64,000 nt of DNA from NCBI GenBank assembly GCA_021405325.1, contig QWII01000058.1, positions 85,180 to 149,179 on the forward strand, in the 5' to 3' direction. The notes beneath the pieces were generated by a model. It had not been told where the DNA came from and did no database searches. It saw only the letters and a list, made by a program, of their open reading frames with translations. Each line of letters opens with the position of its first letter. Within the stretch, counting starts at the first letter, position 1. The DNA is from Caldilinea sp. CFX5 (GTDB lineage: Bacteria; Chloroflexota; Anaerolineae; Caldilineales; Caldilineaceae). The position numbers and the translations under genes are program-made. This document shows, in pieces, positions 36,904 to 47,421 of this stretch.

Positions 36904-38805
36904 CCGGATCCACTGAATATCCTGCCCCAGCCAATTGTCAAAGTTGCCGGTGATGGGGGCGACGGGGACGGCGTTGCCGCCGGCCAGAGGGACGGCCCAG
37001 AGTTGCCAGCCGCCGCTGCGGTTGCTGACAAAGGCAACCCAAGCGCCATCCGGGCTGACGGTGGGCAGGCCGTCAATGGCGGGGGCGGTGGTCAGGCGTA
37101 AGACCTGGTCGGTGGTGGCATCGACACGATAGATTTCAAAGTTGCCGTCGCGACCGTCACTCATAAAGACGACGTAGCGGCCATCAGGCGACCAGGCGGG
37201 GCGATTGTCGGCAGAGATGGTGGTCAAGGGGGTGCGATTGCCGCCGGCGAGGTCAATTGTCCAGATGCCGCAACGGTTGCCGGTGTCGTCGCAGCCGCGG
37301 AAGGCAATGGTATCCTGAAAGGGGTGCCAGTCGGGCGCTTCACCGATGCTCAGTGTGGTTGTCTCCCCATTATCTTCGGCCCACGCCATGTAAATCCGCC
37401 AGATCCGATCCCCTTCGCGATTGCTGGCAAAGGCGATGCGGTTGCTCTGCGGGTTCCAGGTCGGCAGGCTGTCTTCGGCATAGGTGGTAAAGCGCAAAAG
37501 CAGATTGGTGGCCGGGTCCCAAGCGCTAATGCCCGCCATGTCGTTGCGCATGTTACGAAAGACCAGCCGTTGACCATCCTGGCGCATGGCCGGCTGCATG
37601 GCATCTTCGCGCAAAACCGTTGCGGCGCCGCCGGTGACACTCTGTTGCATAATGCGGTTGCGACTGGTGGTGACATCAGCCGCCGAGTAAATGATCGAAC
37701 CGCGGCCCAACGCGCCAGGCGCAACCGCATTGACAGCCGGCGCCGTGGGTGTCATCGCTTCGGCAACGGCGGTGGTGGTGGCGCCAGGGGTGGCGCTGCT
37801 CACAGTCGCCGTGCTGGTGGCGCCGGCGGCGACCGACGCGGGATCAGTACAGGCGGCTTGATATTGGTCACGTTCGGCAACCAGGCCGGGCGTGATGTCA
37901 ATGGCAATGGCTTCGGTTAACAAGTTGGCGGCTTCGCACCAGGCCCGCTCATCCCCCTGTTGGGCGCCATAGGTGAGCAGCGCTTCATGAAAGCGCTCCT
38001 TGATGTCCCGGTAATCCGGTTCTTCGGCGTAGAGATTGCGCAGCAGCAATGTCGAGCGCGCCCAGTCAACACCGCTATAGGTCAGCACTTCGAGATAGTC
38101 GGCAATCAATTGCCGCTCTTTGCGCACTTCGTCCGCATTGGGATCAAGCGCTAACGCTTCGTCATAAAGCGTGAGCGCTTCTTCCAGTTTATTCTGATTA
38201 TCCTTTTCCGATGCCAGGTTGATATAGGCGGTGAAAAGGAGTTCGTTCACCCGCGTGGCGGCATAGGCGGCATTGCGGCGGCGGATCACCAACAACTGCT
38301 CAACGCTCTCGGCCCAACGCCCCGCACTGTAAGCAGCCTCGGCTTGCGCCATCAACTGGCTTACATCGTTGGTGGGGGTAGTTGCCGTTGGCAAGGGAGT
38401 GTTGGTGGACGCGGCAGCCGGGATTACGGCAGTGGTCGGCGGGGTGATGGCCTGGGCGACTGGTGCGCTTTCGCTGATAGGATTGGTCGCGGTCATGGTC
38501 ACTGGCCCTAATTGCTGAATTTGGGTCAGACCATTTAAGGCTGCGCTATTGTTGGCGTCCAGAACGAGAACTTCTTCATAAGCGGCACGCGCCGCCGCAA
38601 ACTCACCAGCGGAGTGAGCTTCAAAGGCGCGCTGGAGGGTCAAGCCGATTTGTTGGCGACGCTTAATTTCTAATTGTTGTTGACCGGCGCGCACGCCCAG
38701 CACCAGCGCCAGCAGCAGCAAAACGCCGGCTAATAGGGTGATCGTGGTGCAGAGCCAAAGCGCCCAGGTCGGAAAACGGGTTGCCAGATTACGCATGATT
38801 ATCAA
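36901..38805 (-). CDS. Membrane-anchored TPR and PD40 (TolB-like propeller) protein
   Basis: A 634-residue protein with one transmembrane segment near residues 16-41 (LCTTITLLAGVLLLLALVLG). TPR-like helices follow at 45-110 and 150-310 (EALTLYDEALALDPNADEVR), separated by Thr/Pro-rich linkers. The C-terminal half has a propeller of PD40 repeats (TYAEDSLPTWNPQSNRIAFA, NRPAWSPDGRYVVFMSDGRD, GLPTVSPDGAWVAFVSNRSG). It is probably an envelope protein that binds other proteins. The Met at 38796 is an equally good start. It follows the DUF5107 gene closely on the same strand. Confidence 0.82.
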   Translation of the reverse strand: MIIMRNLATRFPTWALWLCTTITLLAGVLLLLALVLGVRAGQQQLEIKRRQQIGLTLQRAFEAHSAGEFAAARAAYEEVLVLDANNSAALNGLTQIQQLGPVTMTATNPISESAPVAQAITPPTTAVIPAAASTNTPLPTATTPTNDVSQLMAQAEAAYSAGRWAESVEQLLVIRRRNAAYAATRVNELLFTAYINLASEKDNQNKLEEALTLYDEALALDPNADEVRKERQLIADYLEVLTYSGVDWARSTLLLRNLYAEEPDYRDIKERFHEALLTYGAQQGDERAWCEAANLLTEAIAIDITPGLVAERDQYQAACTDPASVAAGATSTATVSSATPGATTTAVAEAMTPTAPAVNAVAPGALGRGSIIYSAADVTTSRNRIMQQSVTGGAATVLREDAMQPAMRQDGQRLVFRNMRNDMAGISAWDPATNLLLRFTTYAEDSLPTWNPQSNRIAFASNREGDRIWRIYMAWAEDNGETTTLSIGEAPDWHPFQDTIAFRGCDDTGNRCGIWTIDLAGGNRTPLTTISADNRPAWSPDGRYVVFMSDGRDGNFEIYRVDATTDQVLRLTTAPAIDGLPTVSPDGAWVAFVSNRSGGWQLWAVPLAGGNAVPVAPITGNFDNWLGQDIQWIR

Positions 38806-38820
38806 TCAATCGATTTGCCA

Positions 38821-40443
38821 TCATTGTCCTTGGGATAATGGATAGCGCAAGAGTGGTCGGCCCGCGCTGTCTTGCACTGCCAGTGTCGCCGTGCCAGCCG
38901 TTGACGCCGCCGGTAACAGGCCGCGATAGGGTGCATCGGGTTGCGCCTGGAACGGCAAACTTTTCTGCGCCACGCCATCGACCAGGTAGACCAACTGACC
39001 ATCCAGGGGTCGGGTGGCATAGAGGCTGATCGACAATTGTTTTGCTTGCGCTTCTACAGCCAGGGCAACAAGCTCATTAGCGGCGGTCAGGTCGCCAATG
39101 CCTGTCACGGGATACCAGACCTCGCGCCAACTGATCTGACCATTGGGCGGCAACCGATATTGGTCGCTAAAGGTCGGCGTCAGACCACCATGTAACTCCA
39201 CATAGCTCGAATCATCATCAGTAAAGTTATCACTCGTCAGTCGATCCTGCCAGCCCAAGGCGAAGACCTTACTCCCGCGCATGGTTTCAGCGGGAAAGAT
39301 GCGCACGGCGCCGGCATCATAGGTCGGATCATAGACGCCGACAAAGGGGCCGTGGGCGGCCGGCGCTTCGAAGAAGCCAAGATATTGCCGGAAATTGCCC
39401 AACCGGCTCAAGTCGCGCCGGGCGTAAATCGGCCAGGCAAAGGGATCACCGGGCTGGGGCAGCGCCGGATCGTTGGTGCTGTGCAGCGTCATCCGGTCAG
39501 CAGGGAGGACAAAGCGGAGATCCGCACTGGGTCGTTTACCAGTGCCGGGGGCGAGCATGGCATCGTGCCAGAAGCTAAAGGCCAGCTTTTGGTCGGTGAG
39601 GTTGCTCAACGTCGGTTCGATCTCAAAGCTGGCCGCGCCGGCGCGCAGGGAGATCGTGATACTGGCGTTGAGAAAACGCCCATCGCGCGGGGTGAAGACC
39701 GTCACCGCCACCAGATCTTCGCTATAGGGCAGCGGAATGTACCCCCATGGTGTTCCCCAGTCATAGCCATGTTCGATGACCGGCAGGCTCCATTCCAGGC
39801 CGCCCAACGCTAGCCACCCCTTTTGGTGTTCAATGCCCCAGTGGGTTGGTTTGACCACACTGTTTTGATAGAACATGGGCTGGCCGGTTGGTTTGTGAAT
39901 GACTTGCCAGATCCGCCCGCCCAATTCGGGCAGGATTGTCACCTTGAGATAGGCATTTTCCAGCACGAGCAAGCGATAGGTGCGGGGCGTCGGCTTGGGC
40001 GCTTCCTGGCGGAACCGCTCGACATCAAAGCGCTTATAGGGCCAGTTGTAGATGGGGTCAACTACGTCGGTCTGATAGCGTTCTAGGGGATAGGTAGGTA
40101 GCACTACCTGTTCTTCGTAAAAGACGACCGTGCCAACAGGGGCCGGCGCCGGCGCTGATTCATCGCTGCCGGTCTCTGCGGCTGCCGCTGTCGGCGTGGC
40201 CGTTGGCACGGTGGCGGTTGACGCCGGGGGGGGCGTTGCGGTTGCGTTCTGGGCGGCCGGTGTAGCTGTCGGCGCAACCGACGTTGGTGTAGGCGCCGCT
40301 GGGGTTACCGCCGTTGGTGCAAGAACAGTGGGGGTGAAACTCGACTCGATCGATACGGATGTTGAAAGCGGCAGGCAGCCGGTCAAAGCCAGCCAGCCAC
40401 AAAAAAGGGCGCACACAAGGGCGCCGGCATGTACTTTATTCAT
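38821..40443 (-). CDS. DUF5107-domain lipoprotein
   Basis: A 540-residue exported protein. The signal ends in the lipobox ALTGCLPL, then a long Thr/Pro/Ala-rich linker (residues about 35-100), then a DUF5107 domain: VVLPTYPLERYQTDVVDPIY, RTYRLLVLENAYLKVTILPE, LGGRIWQVIHKPTG and KGWLALGGLEWSLPV. The fold is galactose-mutarotase/glycoside-hydrolase-like, so a sugar ligand is likely. ATG 40443 is chosen because it gives a normal signal peptide; Met codons 3 and 12 residues upstream are alternatives. It is upstream of the PD40 protein gene in the same direction. Confidence 0.82.
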   Translation of the reverse strand: MNKVHAGALVCALFCGWLALTGCLPLSTSVSIESSFTPTVLAPTAVTPAAPTPTSVAPTATPAAQNATATPPPASTATVPTATPTAAAAETGSDESAPAPAPVGTVVFYEEQVVLPTYPLERYQTDVVDPIYNWPYKRFDVERFRQEAPKPTPRTYRLLVLENAYLKVTILPELGGRIWQVIHKPTGQPMFYQNSVVKPTHWGIEHQKGWLALGGLEWSLPVIEHGYDWGTPWGYIPLPYSEDLVAVTVFTPRDGRFLNASITISLRAGAASFEIEPTLSNLTDQKLAFSFWHDAMLAPGTGKRPSADLRFVLPADRMTLHSTNDPALPQPGDPFAWPIYARRDLSRLGNFRQYLGFFEAPAAHGPFVGVYDPTYDAGAVRIFPAETMRGSKVFALGWQDRLTSDNFTDDDSSYVELHGGLTPTFSDQYRLPPNGQISWREVWYPVTGIGDLTAANELVALAVEAQAKQLSISLYATRPLDGQLVYLVDGVAQKSLPFQAQPDAPYRGLLPAASTAGTATLAVQDSAGRPLLRYPLSQGQ

Positions 40444-40708
40444 GGGGGCCATTATACATCGTTCTCCCAAAAGACACAATGATTAGGGGGTGACGGGTTA
40501 CATCCACGCCGATGCCGCGTTGAAACCTGGTTGTAGCCGGCGCCGCCGACAGACAGCGGACTTGGCGAAAATGTTATCCGCCCTACACGCTTTGCTGCCC
40601 AGAATCGGTATGATGGAAAAGCGCAAAAAAGGAAGCAAGTTTGGTCTTCTTCAAGAATATTCTATCTAATAGCACGCCGCCTTAATGCCCCTTGCTTGTT
40701 GAGCGATA

Positions 40709-41884
40709 GTGAGTGAAACTATGAAACGTGAAATTCAGGTTGCCCTTGCTTGGGCCTTTTTGATTACACTGGGATTGGGGGCGCTCATTCTGCTAGGGTC
40801 GCGCAATCTGGCGCACTTTGACGCCGCGCTGATTGCCTACACGGCGTCGATTTTATTTGCGAGCTTTGGCCTGACCTATCGCTACGCCATGTGGCTGCAA
40901 CGACCGCCCACCGCCATCGCGTGGCGGCGGGGCTGGCAAGCCTTCTTTAAACGGGGCCACTATGGGCGCAATGCCGTCAACTGGACGCGCTATGTGACCG
41001 AAGATATTTTGCTCAACCGCTTTATCTTTGCTCGCACTTGGCTGCGCGGCGTGGCCCACCTGTTGATTATGTGGGGCTGTATTATCGCCATTGCCATCAC
41101 CTTTCCCCTGGTCTTTGGCTGGCTGCACTTTGAATCGGCGCCGGGCGACCACCACTGGTATCAAGCCTATATCTTCGGCTTTCCCACCTTTACCTTTCCC
41201 ATTGACTCGATCTTTGCCTTTCTGCTCTTTCATGGGTTGGTGTGGGCCTCGTTCATTGTGATTGCCGGCGTCATGTTAGCCATGCGCCGACGGATGCGCG
41301 AAGAGAATGCCGCTGCCGTACAACTCTTTAGCGAAGACTTCATGCCCCTGATCCTGCTCTTTGCCGTCAGCCTTACCGGCCTGATGCTGACGGCCAGCTA
41401 CACCTGGCTGCGCGGCTATGCCTATGACTTTATTGCGATTTTGCACGCCATTACGGTCATCGGCACCTTTCTGTGGCTGCCTTTTGGCAAGTTCTTTCAT
41501 ATCTTCCAACGGCCGGCGCAGATCGGCGTTCGTCTCGCCAAAGAGATCGGCAAGACCGAAGCGCCGGCACACTGCCGCCGCTGTGGTGCGCCCTTTACCT
41601 CCCAGAGCCATGTCGCTGATCTAATCGAGACCGAACAGGCGTTAGGCTATCACTACCAGATGGCCGGGCAGGGGCCAACGGGTGCGGTTGAGCATTATCA
41701 ATGGATCTGCCCACCCTGTCGCCGCGCCCTGGTTGCCCTGGCCCAGGCCCGCTTATGGCAACCAGAACGCCAGGGCGTGGTGGCTGTAACGCCCGGTCAG
41801 CCGCAGCCGACGCCGGTCTATGTCAACCCGGCTCGGCGTGAGGGGCCGCTGGGGTGGGAAGATGAACAGAATTTTCACCCGTAG
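40709..41884 (+). CDS. NarI/DsrM/HdrE-like cytochrome b membrane subunit with C-terminal zinc ribbon
   Basis: A 391-residue protein with about six transmembrane segments. Histidines placed in helices ([50 protein letters not shown]) match the b-heme ligands and the K-x-x-H ending of nitrate-reductase gamma, DsrM and HdrE proteins that oxidise quinol. The soluble C terminus has HCRRCGAPF and WICPPCRRA, two CxxC pairs that could bind zinc or an FeS centre; this tail is unusual for NarI. It heads an operon with a molybdopterin oxidoreductase and two FeS proteins, so it is the likely membrane electron donor. Confidence 0.72.
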   Translation: MSETMKREIQVALAWAFLITLGLGALILLGSRNLAHFDAALIAYTASILFASFGLTYRYAMWLQRPPTAIAWRRGWQAFFKRGHYGRNAVNWTRYVTEDILLNRFIFARTWLRGVAHLLIMWGCIIAIAITFPLVFGWLHFESAPGDHHWYQAYIFGFPTFTFPIDSIFAFLLFHGLVWASFIVIAGVMLAMRRRMREENAAAVQLFSEDFMPLILLFAVSLTGLMLTASYTWLRGYAYDFIAILHAITVIGTFLWLPFGKFFHIFQRPAQIGVRLAKEIGKTEAPAHCRRCGAPFTSQSHVADLIETEQALGYHYQMAGQGPTGAVEHYQWICPPCRRALVALAQARLWQPERQGVVAVTPGQPQPTPVYVNPARREGPLGWEDEQNFHP

Positions 41885-41900
41885 TTGGCTGGCACGCGAT

Positions 41901-42051
41901 ACACAACAACGGATTTAGGAAGTAACGGATTTATCGTCACAGGAACGAACACTTGTGAATAAAATGATCACCATTACAAGTGCCTATTGTTTTACATGGA
42001 TGGTTTCAGAAAAACTCACAAATCCGTTGCTTCCCAAATCCGTTGTTGTGT
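41901..42051. repeat. ACAACAACGG-family hairpin with long loop
   Basis: Arms 41901-41932 and 42020-42051 are inverted copies with two mismatches. They flank an 87-base AT-rich loop that has no gene. Same arm family as at 11949 and 16095. It lies inside the redox operon. Confidence 0.9.
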
Positions 42052-42084
42052 GTTGGTTTCCCAGTTTTTGAGTCATAGAAGTGA

Positions 42085-44316
42085 ATGATCATGAACCAAT
42101 CCGCAACCACCCGCACACCCGATCCCTTTGGCCCAACCCCGGCCTATGTCACGGGCGTGCATCTCGACACCGGCGTCGAGCCGGATAAATATGTCTCAAC
42201 CCACTGTTGCTTCTGTGGGCAGCAGTGCGCCATGTGGCTCAAGGTCTATGACAATCAGGTCATTGGCGTCGAGCCGGATTATGATTTTCCCTTCAACCAG
42301 GGCAAGCTCTGCCCCAAGGGGGTCAAGCGTTATCTGCAAAACGGTCATCCCGACCGGCTGCTGCACGCTTATGAACGGAATCCGAACGCGCCCGGTGGTT
42401 TTAGCCCGATGGGCTATGACCAGGCCATTCAGCGCGTGGCGGGTGAGATTGAACGCATCCAAGGTCAGTATGGTCGTGATGCCTTTGCCTTGCTCAGTGG
42501 CGCGAGTTTGACCACGGAAAAGACCTATCTCATGGGGAAGTTTGCCCGTATGTGTCTACGCACCCGGCACATTGACTACAACGGTCGGCTCTGTATGGTG
42601 AGCGCCGCCGGGGCGAATTGGCGCGCCTTTGGCATTGATCGCGCGGCCAACCCGTGGAGCGACATTGTAGGCGCCGAGGTGGTTTGGATCAGTGGCGCCA
42701 ATATCGGTGAATGCGCTCCCATCACGACCGACTATGTCTGGCAGGCGCGTGAACATGGGGCCAAGATCATTGTCGTCGATCCACGGCTCACCTCGTTGGC
42801 GCGCACCTGTGACCTCTTTCTGCCCGTCAAGCCGGGGCGCGATGTTGCGCTCTTCAACGGCATTTTGCACCTGATGATCGAACATGATTGGCTGGATCAT
42901 CAGTTTATCGATACCTATACGAATGGCTTTGGCGCAGTGACTGAGCATGTCCGTGAATGGACGCCGTCACGCACCGCCCAGGTCACCGGCATTGCCGAAA
43001 AGAGCATTCGTCAGGCCGCCGAGTGGTGGGGGCAGGCCAAGAGCAGCTTTTTGATGCACGCCCGCGGCATTGAACATCACAGCCACGGCGTGCAGAATGT
43101 GCTGGGGGCGATCAATATTGTCCTGGCGTCGGGGCGCATCGGCCGGCCCAACTGCGGCTATGCCACCATCACCGGGCAGGCCAATGGGCAAGGTGGGCGC
43201 GAACATGGGCAGAAAGCCGATCAACTGCCAGGGGCGCGTGACATTAACAAGCCGGAAAACCGCGCCTATGTCGCCGGGGTCTGGGGCATGAACCCGGATG
43301 ACCTGCCGATGGCGGGGGTCGATGCTTATGAACTCTTCCGCAAGATCGACCGGGGCGAGATCAAGGGGCTGTTGAGCATCTGCTTCAACCCGCTGGTCTC
43401 CCTGCCGGACAACAACTATGTGCGGGAGCAATTACAAAAGCTCGAATTTTATGTGGCGATTGATTTCTTTCTTAACGAGACGGCGCGCTATGCCCATGTC
43501 GTGCTGCCCGGTTCACAGCAGGAGGAGGATGAGGGGCTGGTCTGCACGGTGGAAGGGCGCGTCGTCAAGATCAACAAGGCGGTCGATTGCCCCGGTGAAG
43601 CGCGCCAGGATTGGCGGATCATTCAGGACATTGCTGGTGCGTTGGGGCGCGAGCGGGGGTTCACCTTTCGCAACCCCGGTGAGATTTTCGAGGAGTTGCG
43701 CGTCGCCTCCAAAGGCGGCATCGCCGACTGGTCGGGCATTACCTATGAGAAGGTGATCCGGCAAAAAGGGGTCTTCTGGCCTTGCACTAGCGAAGATCAT
43801 CCCGGCACGCCACGCCTCTTTGAGCCGGGATCCTGGAACATCGTGGCGCAGGGCAAAGGGCCGTTCTACTTCCCGGATGGCCGCGCCCGCTTCAATGTCG
43901 CCACCTATACGCCACCCGCCGAAGATGTCGATGCTGACTATCCGCTCTTCCTGACCACGGGGCGCGTGATCAGTCAATTCCTCTCCGGCACCCAGACGCG
44001 GCGGATCGGGCCGCTGCTCGATCCCTACCCGGAGCCGCAGGTGGAGTTGCACCCGCAGTTGGCCGCCCGGTTCGGCATTGCCAATGGCGATCTGGTGACA
44101 GTAGAGTCGCGACGGGGGACAATGACCTTGCCGGCGTTGGTGGTCAAGGGCATTCGGCCCGATACGGTCTTTATCCCCTATCACTGGGCCGGTCGCCAGA
44201 GCGCCAACCAGTTGACCATCGCCGCCCAAGACCCGATCTCGAAGATCCCGGAATATAAGGTCTGCGCGGTGCGTATTCGCAAGGCAGATAGTCAGCCGGC
44301 GACGGTAGGAAGATAG
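42085..44316 (+). CDS. Molybdopterin oxidoreductase, assimilatory nitrate reductase (NarB/NasA)-like
   Basis: A 743-residue Mo-bisPGD enzyme. [14 protein letters not shown] with GKLCPKG later gives the [4Fe-4S] ligands. [14 protein letters not shown] carries a Cys as molybdenum ligand, as in NapA/NarB/Nas[21 protein letters not shown] and [15 protein letters not shown] bind the cofactor, and the C-terminal molydop-binding domain starts near [20 protein letters not shown]. No Tat signal, so it is probably cytoplasmic. Nitrate is the best guess for substrate, but the family includes enzymes of unknown specificity. A second ATG two codons on (42091) is possible. Partners are encoded on both sides. 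Confidence 0.85.
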   Translation: MIMNQSATTRTPDPFGPTPAYVTGVHLDTGVEPDKYVSTHCCFCGQQCAMWLKVYDNQVIGVEPDYDFPFNQGKLCPKGVKRYLQNGHPDRLLHAYERNPNAPGGFSPMGYDQAIQRVAGEIERIQGQYGRDAFALLSGASLTTEKTYLMGKFARMCLRTRHIDYNGRLCMVSAAGANWRAFGIDRAANPWSDIVGAEVVWISGANIGECAPITTDYVWQAREHGAKIIVVDPRLTSLARTCDLFLPVKPGRDVALFNGILHLMIEHDWLDHQFIDTYTNGFGAVTEHVREWTPSRTAQVTGIAEKSIRQAAEWWGQAKSSFLMHARGIEHHSHGVQNVLGAINIVLASGRIGRPNCGYATITGQANGQGGREHGQKADQLPGARDINKPENRAYVAGVWGMNPDDLPMAGVDAYELFRKIDRGEIKGLLSICFNPLVSLPDNNYVREQLQKLEFYVAIDFFLNETARYAHVVLPGSQQEEDEGLVCTVEGRVVKINKAVDCPGEARQDWRIIQDIAGALGRERGFTFRNPGEIFEELRVASKGGIADWSGITYEKVIRQKGVFWPCTSEDHPGTPRLFEPGSWNIVAQGKGPFYFPDGRARFNVATYTPPAEDVDADYPLFLTTGRVISQFLSGTQTRRIGPLLDPYPEPQVELHPQLAARFGIANGDLVTVESRRGTMTLPALVVKGIRPDTVFIPYHWAGRQSANQLTIAAQDPISKIPEYKVCAVRIRKADSQPATVGR

Positions 44317-44323
44317 AAAGGGG

Positions 44324-44396
44324 GGAGATTAAGAGATACAGAGATTGAGAGATTCAGTAGCTGAAAATCTCTCAATCTCTGTATCTCTTAATCTCC
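44324..44396. repeat. GAGATTAAGAG-family hairpin, 31-bp perfect arms
   Basis: Arms 44324-44354 and 44366-44396 are exact inverted copies with an 11-base loop. It lies between the molybdoenzyme stop and the ribosome site of the ferredoxin gene, so it could limit or tune expression of the downstream genes. A shorter relative is at 20233. Confidence 0.93.
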
Positions 44397-44410
44397 AGAG
44401 GAACGGTACT

Positions 44411-45043
44411 ATGGAATTTTTTATTGACATTGGCCGCTGTATCGGCTGCAATGCCTGTGTACAGGCGTGTATGGAGTGTGACACGCACAAGGGCCAGTCG
44501 ATGATTCAGCTTGATTTTATCAACCGGGAAGTCTCGCCGCAGACGGTGCCGATTGTCTGTATGCACTGTGATTCGCCCACCTGTGCCGAAGTCTGTCCGG
44601 CGGATGCGATCAAACGGACCGATGACGGCATTGTACAGACGGCGCGCAAGCCGCGCTGTATTGCTTGTAACAACTGTGTGCTGGCCTGTCCTTTTGGCGT
44701 GCCGAAGATGCACTCAGAGATGAACATTATGATGAAGTGTGATATGTGCTATGACCGCACTTCAGTGGGGCTAAAGCCGATGTGCGCCTCGGTCTGTCCA
44801 AGCCAGGCGCTCTTTTTTGGCACACGCGAAGAGATCGAACGCTTGCGCCCCCGCTCGCAGCCGGTCAACACCTTCCAATTTGGCGCCCAGACCATTCACA
44901 CGAAAGTGCAGATGATGATCCCCAAAGCTGCGCCGATTCAGTTGGTCGATATTGCCGGGGCACTGGAATTAGCGCCGGCCCCGGTGGTGACAGAAGAAGA
45001 TCCGTTGTTAGCGAATATGTATCTAGAAGAGTCTGTCCTATGA
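44411..45043 (+). CDS. Four-cluster ferredoxin-type electron-transfer subunit
   Basis: A 210-residue protein of the DmsB/NrfC/PhsB type. Cys motifs in order: [46 protein letters not shown], then MKCDMCYDR with CASVCP, enough for four [4Fe-4S] clusters. No signal peptide. It would relay electrons between the cytochrome b subunit and the molybdoenzyme. ATG 44411 is preceded by AGAGGA right after the hairpin. Its stop overlaps the start of the Rieske gene (ATGA). Confidence 0.9.
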   Translation: MEFFIDIGRCIGCNACVQACMECDTHKGQSMIQLDFINREVSPQTVPIVCMHCDSPTCAEVCPADAIKRTDDGIVQTARKPRCIACNNCVLACPFGVPKMHSEMNIMMKCDMCYDRTSVGLKPMCASVCPSQALFFGTREEIERLRPRSQPVNTFQFGAQTIHTKVQMMIPKAAPIQLVDIAGALELAPAPVVTEEDPLLANMYLEESVL

Positions 45044-45585
45044 GCAACCCATCATCCGAATCGTGGACTGTACCACCGGATCGCCGCCCCGACGAGGAGC
45101 AACCGCAGTGGCGGCGTGATTTCCCGATTGACTGGCCGCAAGACCAGTACATCTTTCGTCGGGAGTTTATCAAATTCCTGCTGTTGACCAGCGGCGCCTT
45201 CACTGTCGGTCAATTCGCGCTGCTGATACGTCAGCTTTGGCGACGACCGGCTGCTTCACCTGCGGTGGAAATTGCCCAGGTTGACGCCATTCCCATTGGC
45301 GGATCGCTACAGTTCCACTACCCGGCAGAGAGTCCGGTGCGGTTGCTGGTGCGCGTCGATGAAGAGACCTTTGTCGCCTATGAACAGCAATGCACCCACC
45401 TGCTCTGCCCAGTCATCCCGCGGGTGGACGAGGGGGAGTTGCACTGTCCTTGCCACGAGGGCGTTTTTGACTTGATGAGTGGTCGCCCGCTCGCCGGTCC
45501 GCCCCAGCGGCCCCTGGCGCGGGTCAAGTTAGAGGTGCGCGACGGCAAAGTCTACGCCACCGGCATGGAGAGGCGCACCCTATGA
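45040..45585 (+). CDS. Membrane-anchored Rieske [2Fe-2S] protein
   Basis: A 181-residue protein. [20 protein letters not shown] near residues 38-60 is a twin-arginine-like signal and anchor helix. The Rieske ligands are CTHLLCPVI and [10 protein letters not shown] (C-x-H and C-x-x-H). It resembles the Rieske subunits of alternative quinol-oxidising complexes. The catalytic partners upstream lack export signals, so the side of the membrane on which this domain sits is an open question. It overlaps neighbours by four bases on both sides, so it is translated in step with the operon. Confidence 0.88.
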   Translation: MSNPSSESWTVPPDRRPDEEQPQWRRDFPIDWPQDQYIFRREFIKFLLLTSGAFTVGQFALLIRQLWRRPAASPAVEIAQVDAIPIGGSLQFHYPAESPVRLLVRVDEETFVAYEQQCTHLLCPVIPRVDEGELHCPCHEGVFDLMSGRPLAGPPQRPLARVKLEVRDGKVYATGMERRTL

Positions 45586-45821
45586 GCAACGACCCGCGCC
45601 GCAGCGCCCACTTTGCCCGCCACCAGCGGATGACGATTGTCACGGGGATTCTGTGTATCGTCGTGGTCATTATTATCTTGCAACTCTGGCTCTTCACCGC
45701 CACCATGAATGCCTATCTGGGCGGTGACACCGGCGTTCTCCTGCCGGCGGCGCTGGTGAGCCTGGGTTGTCTGGGGTTGAATTTGGGGTTGCTCAGGTAT
45801 CTCTATGGCCTCGAACGTTAA
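45582..45821 (+). CDS. Small two-helix membrane protein in the redox operon
   Basis: A 79-residue protein with two hydrophobic segments ([20 protein letters not shown] and [20 protein letters not shown]). It overlaps the Rieske gene and the permease gene, so it is part of the operon. No family recognised; similar small proteins accompany oxidoreductases as assembly or anchor subunits, which is a guess here. A basic N terminus with two His could face the cytoplasm. Confidence 0.65.
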   Translation: MSNDPRRSAHFARHQRMTIVTGILCIVVVIIILQLWLFTATMNAYLGGDTGVLLPAALVSLGCLGLNLGLLRYLYGLER

Positions 45822-46854
45822 CGCACGACTGTTGCCGGCTACCGTTCAGACGGGAATAGCCAACCTGCTGCCGGCCTATTTTGCGCTGGTCATGGCCACG
45901 GGCATCCTTGCCATTGGCGCCCATTTGCTCGGTCTGCCCTGGCTGGATTGGCTCCTCTTGAGCATTGCGGCTGCGGCCTATCTGATCTTATGGGCATTGA
46001 CGCTCCTGCGCCTGGTCTACTACGGCCCCAGGGTGCTGGCCGATCTCACCAACCATGCGCGTGGCCCCGGCTTCTTTACCCTGGTGGCCGGCAGTTGTGT
46101 CTTGGGGAGTGCACTCTGGGTGATCGCCGGTGCAGTGATGTTCGCCAAGGGGCTCTGGTTTTTGGGGATTGCACTCTGGCTCGTCATTATGTATGCCTTT
46201 TTCACAGCGGTGGTGATTCGGGAGGAGAAACCGGCGCTGGAAACCGGCATCAATGGCGCCTGGTTGATCGCCACCGTCGCCACCCAGTCGATTGCCGTGT
46301 TGGGGTCCTTGCTGTCGAGTCAGTTTGCCCCCAATGGCTGGGTGCTCTTTCTGGCGCTCTGTATGTATCTGCTCGGCTGTATGCTCTATCTGAGCATCAT
46401 CACCCTGATCTTCTACCGCTTCACCTTTATCAAATTGACGACCGCCGAGTTGACCCCGCCCTACTGGATCAACATGGGCGCGGTCGCCATCACCACGCTG
46501 GCCGGCTCGACGCTGATCCTCAACGCCAAGCAATGGCCGCTGTTGCAGGAACTGTTGCCTTTTTTGAAGGGCTTCACCCTCTTCTTCTGGGTCTTTGGAA
46601 CATGGTGGATTCCGCTGCTGATCCTCTTGGGTATCTGGCGACACGCTGTGAAGCGTTTTCCGCTGACTTATGATCCGCAATATTGGGGCATGGTCTTTCC
46701 GCTGGGGATGTACACCGTCTGCACCATCCGATTGGCACAAGCGTTGGCGCTACCCTTTTTGATGGTTATTCCCCAGAGCTTTATCTATCTGGCGCTGGCG
46801 GTTTGGTTGGTGGTTTTTATTGGGTTGTTACGAACGCTAATGCGCGCGACCTGA
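45805..46854 (+). CDS. TDT-family (tellurite-resistance/dicarboxylate/sulfite) transporter-like permease
   Basis: A 349-residue protein with about ten transmembrane helices and the TDT signature: [20 protein letters not shown] near the N terminus, [23 protein letters not shown] segment (here [13 protein letters not shown]) and [20 protein letters not shown] near the C terminus. Known members move tellurite, malate or sulfite, and plant members (SLAC1-like) move anions including nitrate. In this operon it may move the substrate or product anion of the molybdoenzyme. It overlaps the previous gene by 17 bases. Confidence 0.82.
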   Translation: MASNVNARLLPATVQTGIANLLPAYFALVMATGILAIGAHLLGLPWLDWLLLSIAAAAYLILWALTLLRLVYYGPRVLADLTNHARGPGFFTLVAGSCVLGSALWVIAGAVMFAKGLWFLGIALWLVIMYAFFTAVVIREEKPALETGINGAWLIATVATQSIAVLGSLLSSQFAPNGWVLFLALCMYLLGCMLYLSIITLIFYRFTFIKLTTAELTPPYWINMGAVAITTLAGSTLILNAKQWPLLQELLPFLKGFTLFFWVFGTWWIPLLILLGIWRHAVKRFPLTYDPQYWGMVFPLGMYTVCTIRLAQALALPFLMVIPQSFIYLALAVWLVVFIGLLRTLMRAT

Positions 46855-46960
46855 GACTTTAGTCCTATTTCCAGTACGCAGGACAGGGTATAGTGGAAGC
46901 ATCAGCTTTACGCTGAACAAGGATCCAAAGTTATATCGCGATTTGATAGAAAGATAAACC

Positions 46961-47215
46961 ATGAACCAAACCAACAACGCCGCCCCGGTGGAACAAGTCA
47001 TTGATGTCCGTGAGATCCCACCAGCGCGCCGTCATCCGTTGATCTTCCAGACCTTTGGGGCGCTACAGCCGAGCCAAAGCTTTCTCTTGGTAAACGATCA
47101 CGATCCCAAGCCGCTCTATTACCAGTTCGCCTTTGAACACAAGGACGAATTCTCCTGGGCATATCTGGAGCAGGGGCCGGATGTCTGGCGCGTGCGTATC
47201 GGCAAAACGGCGTAA
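46961..47215 (+). CDS. DUF2249-domain protein
   Basis: An 84-residue protein that is one DUF2249 domain: VIDVREIPPARRHPLIFQTF, SFLLVNDHDPKPLYYQF, FSWAYLEQGPDVWRVRIGK. The VNDHDPKPL motif suits ligand or metal binding. The domain is common next to genes for nitrogen-oxide metabolism and hemerythrins, which fits the operon just upstream. Mechanism unknown. Confidence 0.9.
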   Translation: MNQTNNAAPVEQVIDVREIPPARRHPLIFQTFGALQPSQSFLLVNDHDPKPLYYQFAFEHKDEFSWAYLEQGPDVWRVRIGKTA

Positions 47216-47245
47216 GAACAAGCTAGCCCAGACTGAGATATACAC

Positions 47246-47274
47246 ACCTGACAGGTTTTGGAAACCTGTCAGGT
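47246..47274. repeat. ACCTGACAGGTTT hairpin, first copy
   Basis: Arms 47246-47258 and 47262-47274 with loop TGG. A second copy lies at 47715-47753, and the bases following both copies are alike for about 50 bp (GAAATGT, then TGTAGCGAAAG or TGTTAGTGAAAG). Confidence 0.85.
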
Positions 47275-47354
47275 ATACCAGCGGCCCACAATGAAATGTT
47301 AACAGAACCGCGTTTCTGTAGCGAAAGCGCCAAATCAACCGCAGAGAAAGTAGT

Positions 47355-47397
47355 GAATGAAAAAAGCGCCGGCATGATGCCGGCGCTTTTTTCATTC
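47355..47397. terminator. Strong intrinsic terminator-like hairpin
   Basis: A 21-bp perfect stem (47355-47375 with 47377-47397) whose core AGCGCCGGCAT is flanked by A6 on one side and T6 on the other, so it can terminate on either strand. It ends the DUF2249 transcript. Confidence 0.88.
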
Positions 47398-47421
47398 ATT
47401 ACGATTACCTAGGGACCGAGC

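Noticed and set aside
40444..40708. Regulatory RNA or riboswitch before the redox operon
   Set aside because: No convincing conserved structure or clear promoter was recognised in this 265-base gap.
41933..42019. Small RNA or gene in the 87-base loop of the hairpin
   Set aside because: No promoter, terminator or open frame of note is visible; the content is AT-rich and unremarkable.
44782..45039. N-terminal extension of the Rieske protein inside the ferredoxin gene
   Set aside because: The extension is the out-of-frame reading of the ferredoxin gene. The ATG at 45040 overlaps its stop in the usual ATGA way and the Tat-like signal begins soon after.
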